A stretch of 64,000 nucleotides of DNA from Aricia agestis (Eukaryota > Arthropoda > Insecta > Lepidoptera > Lycaenidae): assembly GCF_905147365.1 (NCBI RefSeq), contig NC_056425.1, positions 6,207,501 through 6,271,500 on the forward strand. The letters are read 5' to 3'. Positions 22,191-34,100 of the stretch are shown here, one piece after another. Within the stretch, counting starts at the first letter, position 1, and the number at the start of each line of letters is the position of its first letter. The translations under genes were made by a program, and so were the position numbers. The notes below the pieces were generated by a model that was given only the letters and a program-made list of their open reading frames with translations, ran no database searches and was not told the origin of the DNA.

Positions 22191-25010
22191 CTGAAATAGG
22201 GAATATAAAAATAACTTTGCATTCTTAAAGGTGAATGTCGTATTTAAGGGGTTGTGAACGAAGTATATAATAGAAATGTTAACTGTGTTAATGTTTGTGT
22301 GTGGTAAGTAAATGCGTGTTCGTACGTTCTCTGATACGTACGTCTGACGTAAAGTTGTGTGCGTACATACAAGTAGCGTAAGTAGTCCGCAGTCTACTTT
22401 TGGATCTCTGTACTAATTGAAAGTACAGCGAACATCTGCAGTATATCTGAATTCTCAAAAATCTGAATTCTGAATCAATATATCTGAATCCCAGCGGTGG
22501 CTCAGCACTGCATCAATTTGTACATGTCCACTGTCCAGAATACACTAAAAACTTGTTAACATTTTTCAATCAAGGCCATCAGTATTTGACGTCGGCTGCT
22601 ACATAAAATCAGCATTTATTACTATAAAAATTAGGTCCAACTCACCATGCGGCTCGCTCGCGGGGCCGCTCGACGTCGAAGCGCGGCACCTCGTGGCGGG
22701 CGCGCGTGAATATCTCCCAGGCGGTCACGCCGTACGACCACACGTCGCTCTTGCTGGAGAAGTGCCACGGCTCCACAGCAGACTCCGGCGCGTACCTACA
22801 CAGGAAGAAATTAATTAACCGCTCTCATACTTCTACTGGCCTTAGCGTCTACAGTTTTGGAACAGCAAAGTATGCTTTTTTGGACGCGCTGTAACGATTA
22901 AAAAAATATCGATGTTTTAACCGAGGGTACACGTCTGTACTCGAGTCAGTCATAGGACCAACATTATATTATGCGTATCTGATACATCAAACTAAACTTA
23001 AAAACATTTTGTTGCTTTATCATTGTTCCGACGACCTCCGATCCAAAAGCCAAGGTTAGCCACCAAAATATTCTACATACCAATTAATAGGCAACAATCG
23101 TTCAGTCTTGATTCTATAAGCGTTCTCCTCCTTAGGTATGATCCTCGCGAGGCCAAAGTCCGATATCTTCACGTGGTACTTGTTTACCACTAGGATGTTG
23201 CGAGTCGCCAAGTCTCGGTGTACCACGTTCTTGGCCGATACATGGTCCATGCCCTGGAAATTTATCAGTAGTATAGTATAACGTTAGGACAAAGATTGTA
23301 TTTTTTAAGCAGATATACAAATATATCGTATCCTATCCAATGACCAGATAAATAACAACCACATAATTATTGTCTGTCAAAAAAGTGAAGAAATTAAAAA
23401 GTGGCAACTTCGTAGTGTCATCCCTTTCAAATCAATCTAAGAAAAAAGAGATGACACTACGATGTTGCCACTTTTTAATTTCTTCACTTTTTTGACAGAC
23501 TATACATACTCTATTTTCAGTATTCACGCTAATAACAGCAACGGTTTTTTTTATTTGAAATGACGTTTTATCTATTTTTTTACTAACCGCAGCAACGTCT
23601 TTGGCGTACTCGAGCAACTCTTACAATGATTTTTTTCGTAATTACGTTTTTTTTTAACTCACCGTAGCAATGTCTTTGGCGTACTTCAGCAGGTGCGATA
23701 TCCTCAACTTGTCTCCCTGGAACTTGAGGTAGTAGTTGAGTGAACCCTCCTCAAGGTACTCCATGACGATCAGCACGTCCGAGCCGTGGTCCCACGAGTA
23801 GCCCAGGATCTCGACTATGTTCACATGTTGTAGGGACTGTGGGGTAGATTGAATTGATATATAAGTTATTTTGTCCGTAAAATATTGATTTAATAAAAGT
23901 TGTGTTATCCCGAAAAAGTTGCCAGATTCGTTTAATCCAGACCCGCTGAGCACCAGACATTTTTTGCTTAATATGTTTGTATGCAGTACCTACTTAGCAA
24001 CACTCTCTTTATAGTCGGGGCATTTTAATAGGTCACATTTGACAGTTCATCAAAATTGCACTACGTAACCTTGTAGCGACGTGCATAAAAAATAAATATT
24101 TTCGTTTTGTTATAACTGCACAATTGATTTACTCTTTTCAATTACGATTACATATTTATTGTAAATGTTTCGTCTCGTAGGGAACGATATGGAATTTCCA
24201 AAAGAAACTCGAAAAATGAATTTAGAAGATATAATCTGAATTATTACAATATTTAACTTGTGTTGAAGCGAAAGTCGCAGTTAAAAAAATGACAAAACGA
24301 AATAGTTTTCTACCATCAATTCTACAATAATTATACACGTAAAAATATCTTAAATAATCAAACGCCCGATAGATAAAAATAGCAAACTAACTATCGGGCG
24401 TGAACAGTAAATATGACCAATACGAATTATTTAACGATTTGCTTTTACTGATAAACCATTCTAAACGTAATAAACAAATTCTGATCTCAATAATTGTACG
24501 TCGTTACAATGTACTCTAGGGATGTAACTCAAATATCGAAAGCGAATAAGTAGAATCAGATGGATTGATTTCTTGTAACGAAAATTAATAACCACGTTGT
24601 AAAAAGTAACACATATTTATGGTTGGTTCAGCGATTTGGGTTTGAATGTGTAACAGACAGACAGATAGACCGACACACACACACCATCGCATTTATAATA
24701 TTAGTATGGGATTTTGACATAAACTTCATACGTTTTCTTTATTAAATTAATATTAGGAAATCGTTACAATTCTTTGAAAGCGGATATTTGTTGTTTAATA
24801 AATAAAGGAGATAATGTATAACAGAAACTACACACCTTCATGATTTCCAATTCGTTTTTAAAGTCCTCGTACAAACTGCCGTTTCTCTCGGAAGCCTGTC
24901 GCGTGAGTTTCTTGACGGCCACCTCCTTCCTCTGAGATTCCTGGTTGTCGCACTCCATCCACCCTTTGAACACGTGGCCGTAGTTGCCCTGTACAATGTT
25001 TTTCAAATAA

Positions 25011-25100
<90 letters not shown>

Positions 25101-28100
25101 GATGGGTGTTCATTTTCTGATAACAAATATGTATTTTTTTTTAATTTTTTTTTTATTTTTTTTAATTTTTTATTCTTTATTTTTTTATAATTAAAACCCT
25201 TTAAACATGATAATAAACCACATATAAAAATATTTTAAAATATTTTTTTAAATTTTATTATTTTTACCCCAATAAGCATTTGCAAGCGCGCGGTCAACGT
25301 TCTCGTGTTCCGAGTAGGTACAAACCCGAGAACGTTGACCGCGTTAATCAGCTGTTAGCTCCGGCCTACGCACGCTAAGTCGAAAGGTCGTATGCGACGA
25401 ATGACGATACACTACGAGTTACGACAGAACACACAGAAACCCTAATGTATGTGGTGTCTTTTCAATTTCAAACCCATGAAGGTCACCATGACGTGGAACT
25501 TAGAACTCTGACCTCTGACCTCTCATCTAAGCTACTTGCAGTGTTAAGAGTTTAATGGTAGCTCATGTAGAAAACTGTAAGTAACTGTCTGTGCATGTGT
25601 AACAACTTACGACAGTATGGCAAACTTCTAAGATTATTAGACTCGTTAAAAAGTTCATCGTAAGTAACGAAACCTATGCGGATGAACTGTTTATCCGCAA
25701 TCGTCACTTATCAATCGAAATAACAGATGATACACGAAAAAACCTCATACATAAAACTGGCAATTAACTTACGTGAAAAATGTTGAGTTCAAGTGTTCTT
25801 ACTTCTTTATGCATTTTGAAAATAGTCCTTAATACCAAGCAATAAGACCAGTCACCACCAAGAACGTCAAAAAAACTTCTCGTTAACGAAATGTATCACA
25901 CCACAAAGTATTTTATTACAACTGAAATAATAATCAATTATTAACACTTTACACAATACTACCACGTTTTGATACTTGAAGTAATTATTAAAAAATCAAA
26001 CTTATCTCCTAACAACTCTAACAACCTATTACCTCAATGCTCAAATGGCTACTAAATTAAAAAACCTATTTTAATTTTTGAAATAATGTTCGTCGTGTAT
26101 CGACTTTCGGAAGTAGTCAAAAGACACCGAACGGCGGCGGCTTGCTTTGATCGCGGCGCCGACAAAGCGCGCCGCTCTGCAGGTGCCCGACGCACGTGTC
26201 GCTAATCCATTTCAAGGACAATCTAAGTGTTGTACCCTATAAATTCAATACTATTTAGTCGATATTTAAATTACCATTAAATAATAAAAATTATAACTAT
26301 TATTTAGTAGATCTCATCTCATTTTTTAAATTCGATACCTACATTATCGTGATAAAGTGATTGTTATACCGTGGTACGCGTTATGCGCGTCTAAAATACT
26401 TTAATACCTAATTAATTAAATAACTTTTAATTATTGTCGCTTTTCTTAATATTGAGTAGGTATTTGTTTATTTTTAGTTTGACAGTAATCAATACGTACT
26501 CGTATGTAAAACAATTAATACGATTTATCGATAAAAAAATTATCGATTACTCAAAATATTCACATTGCACAGGGATACATCCCTATTATTTTACAAAGTT
26601 TTTTCTTCAATTTTGTTCAGTCGGCTGTCTAACACGCGCCGTGCTGGTGTAGGTACTGTGACGTTTTTGTTTAAGTTTTGTAATTTTACGTTTAGATGTT
26701 GTCATATTATTGCTTGTTTTGTGTATTGTTAACTATTTTTTTTATGTTTGTAATTAATAACGGGCCGTGACAAGATACGTCCGATGAATGTGCGATGCTT
26801 TAAGGAACAGGTGAACATCGTCGTCGATAGACGATAGTGTGGTTTAAACCACACTATCGTGCAATAAAAAGTGTTAAAAGAATTGGAATGTCTCCTGTAA
26901 TTACTTTTGTTAAGTGTTGAATAACTCTGCAATCTACATCGAGTTAGATGGATCATGGAGCACAGTTCGAACTGCATTTCATAAAAGCAGACAGCTGATC
27001 ACAGGTCAGTGAACATGTTATCACGTATGTTTTCCATTGATAGGTATTGATAGGTGCAGTAGGTAACTGTGTATGTATTTTTACAGATGTGTAAATCGGA
27101 TGATGATCGGATGTGAATTATGATTTCTTTTCCTTTTTGGCCGGAAGTAAAAACTGAGTATTTTTGAGTAAAAACCTGAGAAACGGTAATTAATAAATTG
27201 TAACATTTTGTTAAATCGTGAAAACTATTGTAATTTAATAATCATTACAATATTGGTGGTTTATTCACTACCTACGGGCTAGGGTATAGGGTACACCACG
27301 ATCAGCTGTTTTGTCTTAACTCATGACTAGCGCAGAGCCGCGCGCGCGGTCTTCGGTGCGGGCGGCGCGGGGGGGCCGGCTCGGCCCGGGGTTTCATTCA
27401 TCGGCGGCGGGCGATATTATCGCGCATTAACTGCACGCATTATACATTGCGTGTTGAAAATTTTGACTATTTTAAAAACTGGCAATTACATGAAAATTTC
27501 TTGCACCAATGGATATATCTCATGCCCTATAATAACCCCACGAAGTTATCGGAAGCGGTCTTTTGACACCCTGTATATATATATATAAAAACAGATTTCC
27601 AATTGTGTTAGTAACGCTAAAACTCGAAAACGGCTGAACGGATTGGGCTAATTTTAGTCTCAAAATATTCGTAGAAGTAGGAAGGTTTTAAAGTGACACG
27701 AAGTTCACCGGGACAGCTAGTATAATATATAATAATATAATACACATTGTTCAATTGTCATAAACTAAATCTCATTTATAATCGTACTAGACGTCCCTCT
27801 TAATTCTGTTACGCTGAAATTAGTTTATCACGCGGGAACATAGTACGCTTTATGGTGGTGTAATAAAGTCTGCATTTTCAAATTCGCCGTGTTCTGTGTC
27901 AATTCAATTCAATTCAATTCAATTCGTTTATTTGCTATAAAAGTGGTGAATACAGTAGGTGGTAATGATTATTTTCTTAAGATCTAACACTTTTAGCTAT
28001 GTATAAAATAGCATGCAAATATATATTTAAATTATAATCATGTACAAAAATATGTTTTACACTAAAAATATTCAAATCAATTTTATACATATGTCGAAAA

Positions 28101-31100
28101 GATATTGTAGAAATAGAATAATATCGAACACCTAACTTTTAAAAGTTCCTCTAGGTGTTCCGCGGTCGGTACGCTCGAGGTGCACGCAATGCATACGCAG
28201 CGCGCTCGTACTCTGTCAGCAGTGACTAAACTGAGGTGTACTCACGCTGCCGATCTTCTTAGTGACGGTGACGAGGTAGGTTTTGCCTTGCGACACGATG
28301 CTCTCCATGAGGCGCGGCGCGCTGCAGCTCAGCTCGTCGTCGCTGCCGCGCCGCTCGCCGCGGTCGGTACGCTCGACGGACGCGCGCCCCGAGCGCAGAG
28401 CGTACGCGAGCGCGCTCATGCTCTCGAGCGACCGGGAGCTCTTGTTGTCCGCGAACTGGTGGAAAGGTGAATCAGAATTGAATGTAATGTAACATAATGT
28501 GTCTACAACTACGTGAGATACGAGGGCTGCTATTTATGTATCCGGAACTGGCCACTTACAACAACAATATTTAAAAAGTAATTACAACATTTGAAAATAG
28601 AACTCTTTGGTTGAAGAATACATTTTGTTTCATGTGACTGTCAATTATTTTTCCATTGTGGCGTCATTTTGAAAATTGCGTGTCTTCATTTGCCATGGAT
28701 TTAACGCGTGAACATTTTCGTGCAATGATTTACTACGATTTTCGGCGTGGGCTAAATCAACAACAGTGCTTTATTCAACTCACCGCAACTTTTGGAGATG
28801 AAGCACCATCAAAAACCACTGTTTATCACTGGTACAGTGAGTTTAATCGTGGGCGGTCTATGCTCACGGATGAAAATAAAGAAGGTCGCCCAAAAACAGC
28901 TGTTGTCCCACAAAATATAGATGCTGTGCGGGAACTAATAATGCGTGATCGTCATGTTACATATCGCGAGATAGAGGCGTCCTTAGGCATAAGTATGACG
29001 AGCATACATAAGATATTACACGAACATTTGGCTGTAAAAAAAATATGTTCGCGTTGGATTCCGCACAACTTGACAATCGATCAAAAACGGGCTCGTGTCG
29101 ATTGGTGCAAAAAAATGATAAAAAAATACAACCGTGGTACGTCAAAAGCCGTTTATAATATCTACACAGGTGATGAATCTTGTATCTATGCATATGACCC
29201 CGAAACTAAACAACAGTCAACGGTGTGGGTGTTCCAAGATGAGCCGAAACCAACAAAAGTTACTCGTGCAAAAAGTACTTTGAAGCAAATGGTCGCCTGT
29301 TTTTTGGAATTAATGGACATGTGGCTACAGTGCCATTAGAGAATCGTAAAACGGTTAATTCTGAATGGTATACGACCATATGTTTACCAGAAGTCTTTGA
29401 AGAAATAAGAAAGGACAACCGACAACGCAGAATCATATTACATCACGACAATGCTAGCTGTCACACCTCAGCTGAAACAACTCAGTTTTTGGAGGGTCAA
29501 AAGATCGAATTGACTGGTCATCCGCCGTACAGCCCTGATTTGGCACCTAACGATTTCTTTTTATTTCCATACGCGAAGAACAAATTACGTGGTCAACGTT
29601 TTTCGAGCCGCGAAGAGGCTGTTGATGCGTTCAAAATGCACGTTTTGGAGATACCTCAATCAGAATGGAAAAAGTGTTATGAAAATTGGTTCCAGCGTAT
29701 GCAAAAGTGTGTCGATCATCGCGGCGAATATTTTGAAAAGCAATAAAACCATATTAAATAATATATGTGTTTTTTTAATTCCGGATACATAAATAGCAGC
29801 CCTCGTACTTAGCTTAATATTTTCTAGGTCATTATGATTATTCGTTATAAATTGACGCTTTTATGAAACTTGGACAGTGGTTAAGGCGACACGATAGTAG
29901 TTTAATGTAAATTTAAAAAGAAGTATATTTCTCCGGTGGTCCGGTGGTCAATGGCCGATTTTATCTGTAATTGACAACCGGACAATGCCCATGTATAATA
30001 TTAATAATATTTTATTTTATTAATTAATAGAAAGAGATAGAAGGGACTTAGTAGAAACTAAGAAAATAAATTCTTACCGGGTTATCATACTGGTCTGACA
30101 GCGTTCCATTCATAGATGGGACACTGCTGTCCACCGATATGAGTGACTTGTTGCTGCCCGCGTCGCTCAGCTCACTCGGTATGAACCTATCACCTGGGAA
30201 AGAGTACAATAATAAAGTAATCAGAATAATGTATTAGTCAAGTGGTCCTACTCCAGAGTAGGCTATTAAATATAAACATACATTAAAAAGCCTACACAAA
30301 AATTATGAGTTTAGAATAAATAAAAATATATATTTTGAACTTACTAGAAACCGTGTCAGCATGCTCCATATGGTCCAAACTTATCCTTGGCTCCTCATAA
30401 TCGTGCAATGGGACGTATTCTGTAACATAACGTTAATTAACATAAGGGATACTGCCAATATGATGCTCGAGACTCAACGCTCAACAGTTTCGAATAATAA
30501 AAACGTAGCTGGTAAAAATCAAAACTAAACCGAATCGTTATATTTATGTTACAGCTGTATGTACACTGTACATACACATACGTCATACGTATGGTCGTTG
30601 CAATGCGTGCACGTGTGCGTCTATATGTGCGTACTCATAAGTCATGTGTGCGTACGACTTTGCGTACGTGCGTGCATCTATTGTGTACGTGCGTAAGTAC
30701 TATCGAATAAATAGATTCCTAGGCAGTTGACAGACCAACGTCATTTGGTCGGATCGTGTCAATTCAAGTTTAATTGTGATCTATCGGCTGGGTTTGAAAC
30801 AACTGGACCAAACTACTTAGGTCCGCACTCTGCCTAGGAATCAACTTCTCTGATTGTACATTCGTTTGTATTTATTGCAGACTGCAATTCTATCACCTGT
30901 ATACATCATATTCACCTCTGTGCAGCATATGGTTCATGTCTCGCATGATCTCCTGCGGTCGGAGGGGGTCGGCGCACCAGCACTGCCGCATCAGCGCCCA
31001 CACCTCGCTCGGACAGCGCGACGGCCGCATCAGGCGCTCGCCCATTTCGTAACTCTGTTGAGAAAGAGAAGTTACAAACACACTCGAATTATTATGAACT

Positions 31101-34100
31101 GAATTATTATTGACAGAAAATGTATAGTTGTTATGGCAAAATCTTTAAATTGAAATCAAGTTATCATTAAATCAGCTGTATGTGTGCACAAAGCACACAT
31201 ACAGCTGCTCCTATAGCTAAATGAATTAATGATATCAAGGTTTGTATTGGTGAAGTGCTCGTAGCTAACAGGTGTTTAAACCATAAAGTTAATATACCTA
31301 GCGGAATAGAGAAACAAAGGCCTGAGCAAGGGAGATGTCACTATCAGTAAACACTGCGTGGTAAAAAGAGACGTGCGATACATGACAGCAGCACTCTTTT
31401 TTTGACGTCCAGTCGGCACGTGCCGCACGTTGACAATTTAATCTCATAGAAATCATGTTCAATCATGCTTGTGTAAGTGTATACGTAGTACGTACACATA
31501 TTTTTACACACAGATGAAACCAATTTCGGTTTCGTTTGACAGCTCGAGATTGTTGCTCTATTCCGCTAGGTATATTAACTTTATGGTTTAAACGGAAATT
31601 AACTTTATAAAAAATTAATTTACTTGTTCATTATAATCAGTAGCTTGATCATAGTGCAAATGCTTTGTTACCTCAATCAACCCTGACAGCCTTAGCTATA
31701 AACACTAAACAGCCTTAGCTTTTATTTCTAAATATCTCAAACTATTACTTACCCTAGCCGTCAGTATCGGGTTAGTCTCTGTAGGCGACTGTCCGTATGA
31801 GAATATCTCCCACAGCGTCGTCGCGAACGCCCATATGTCGCCGACCACCGACCGCTTGGCAAGATTCATGTCGGAAAAGAACTCGACTGGCATCCAGTGT
31901 ACGCTGGGAACAGAAAATATATAGTTTATTTCATTACAATTTTGAACATGTGAACCTTCATTTACATTCATACTAATATAAAAAAGCGAAAGTTAATCTG
32001 TCTGTGTTACCGCTTCACACCTAGACTGCTGAACCCGACCCGTTTTGCTGGAATTCGGTTTGGAGATACTTTAGAGTCCTTTCCCTGGACTCGAGTATCT
32101 CCATATTAAGTTTCAGCAAATTCGGCTCATCGGTTTGGGCGTGAAGAGGTAACAGACAGACGGACATACTTTCGTATTTATAATATAGTATGGAAGTATG
32201 GATTGTGAGTTTGACACGTAAACTTTCATCATTAAACGGCAATATAAAAACTCTGACCAGCCATTGGTTGAAGCTCATAAACAAGGCAGTTGAAATGGTC
32301 GGTACCACAGACATAGATCATGATAGATACCGCATGTGTATGTACTTCGCGTGCCATATCGTGCTCCCAAACGGCGAGCAATGCTCGTCTTTCGAAAGTC
32401 TGTTCTTAGTCTGCTAGCGGAATCGGACGTCAATCGGAATTTTAAAAATTCCTAAATGCCTAAAAGTGCCGTATTGAGCTGTAGAAATTCAAATAGAAAC
32501 GTTGGCCTAGATAATGGGCACTTTTCTTATCATCGGTACGACACAAATGTGTAGCTATAAAAAAGTGGCACACTCGTTTTCAAACAAATGGAGCGACATG
32601 CGGTATCTATCTTGATCTATGTCTGTGGTCTGTACTCACTCGTGGGCGGTGTACGGGCACAGCGTGGGCCCGGCCAGCTTGACTACGAGGCGGTCGGTCT
32701 GGTGCGCGGCGAGCAGCAGGCGGTGGCAGCGCACCGCGCCGTGCACCACGCCCGCCTCGGACAGGTCCCACAGCGCGCGCTAGACTCGCTCTAGTGTGTC
32801 GGTGTACTCACTCGTGGGCGGTGTACGAGCGCAGCGTGGGCCCGGCCAGCTTGACTACGAGGCGGTCGGTCTGGTGCGCGGCGAGCAGCAGGTGGTGGCA
32901 GCGCACCGCGCCGTGCACCACGCCCGCCTCGGACAGGTCCCACAGCGCGCGCTAGACTCGCTCTAGTGTGTCGGTGTACTCACTCGTGGGCGGTGTACGG
33001 GCGCAGCGTGGGTCCGGCCAGCTTGACCACGAGGCGGTCGGTCTGGTGCGCGGCGAGCAGCAAGCGGCGGCAGCGCACCGCGCCGTGCACCACGCCCGCC
33101 TCGGACAGGTCCCACAGCGCGCGCGCTAAGCTCGCAGCAACCTTCTTCAGCTGCAGCGGTTTTATGCGCTCCTCGTTCTCCCTGGAAAAGTTATTACATA
33201 TTGAGTATTTCAAGTGCTTTATGAGGCGTAAGCGCGGTTAGAGCCTGTCCCGAAACGAGCCTTTTACGTTACATTTACGTTTAGAGCCGAATTATATGCG
33301 TCCGCGTGATCGAGCGAGCTACACATCAAGATCAAAGCAGCGCGGTAGCACGGCTTTTTCAATAAATTGATGCACAACCACATAATAATTTGGGATCTCG
33401 GTGGTGTAGCGGCCGGACCGCTAGGTCGCGCGGACGCATGTAATTTGAGCCTCAGTGTGGATTGCAGTAGGGAGTCTCATACAACGAACACTGAACCGCT
33501 CGCAACGAGACCGTTAGGTATGATTCGTTGATATGTGTGCTGTGAGCATACAATATACTATACAAGGTCTGCTTATCTCTGAGTCTCTGACATATTGGAG
33601 GCGTCATACGGCAACCAAAATCAGCGAACCTTCCAAAGTTATACACTCAATATCTTCATTAGTAACAACAATAATTACCTCAAGTAAACATCGAAGGGTC
33701 CATAGGGCATGAACTCGAGCACCATGGCGGTGGGCGAGCTCAGCGTGATGCCGTACAGGCGGACTATCGAGCTGGACTGGATGCACGCCCACTTGCTCGT
33801 CAAATCTATGAAATCCTGTAACAATATATACCATCAATGGTGCTGCGATTTGGCACACTACAAAAAAAATTGTCAGAGCTCGAATGGCGTGTCTAAAGTG
33901 GCATTTATTCATAGCACCCGCCTGTGAATAAATTTCACTTACGTTTTATGGTCGGGCTATTTTTTATTATTTATGAAACAAAAAGCCTTTACATGATTAT
34001 AGTTAAAAAGATGTTCACAACATCCCATTTCTAACACTAAATTACGTCAACTCAAAAGTGAGTGAAGAAGTGGAGCCTAGAACGATTTGTTATGTCACAA

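Larger units (their letters stand above)
24989..28245 (-). other. hop intron 17 (3.3 kb): microsatellite, hairpins, GC-rich patches
   Basis: No further exon found. Contents: (AT)n at 25015-25098; hairpin with 17-bp arms 25289-25305 / 25327-25343; GC-rich patches around 26125-26205 and 27325-27410; a perfect 30-bp palindrome at 26831-26860 (core GTGGTTTAAACCAC); a retroposon tail at 27585-27722; an AATTC repeat at 27900-27925. Confidence 0.7.

Noticed and set aside
28180..28492. Plus-strand open frames over a GC-rich block
   Set aside because: They are antisense shadows of hop exon 17, whose minus-strand frame has splice sites and kinase motifs.
28656..28694. Upstream ATG as mariner transposase start
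   Set aside because: The family N-terminus aligns at the ATG at 28695; the extra 13 codons have no counterpart.
32640..32983. Mutually exclusive or alternative copies of hop exon 12
   Set aside because: The acceptor-like AG in each copy opens in phase 0, but the preceding exons end in phase 2, so inclusion or swapping would break the JAK frame.
32588..33241. Plus-strand open frames across the exon 12 array
   Set aside because: Antisense shadows of the GC-rich pseudokinase exon copies.
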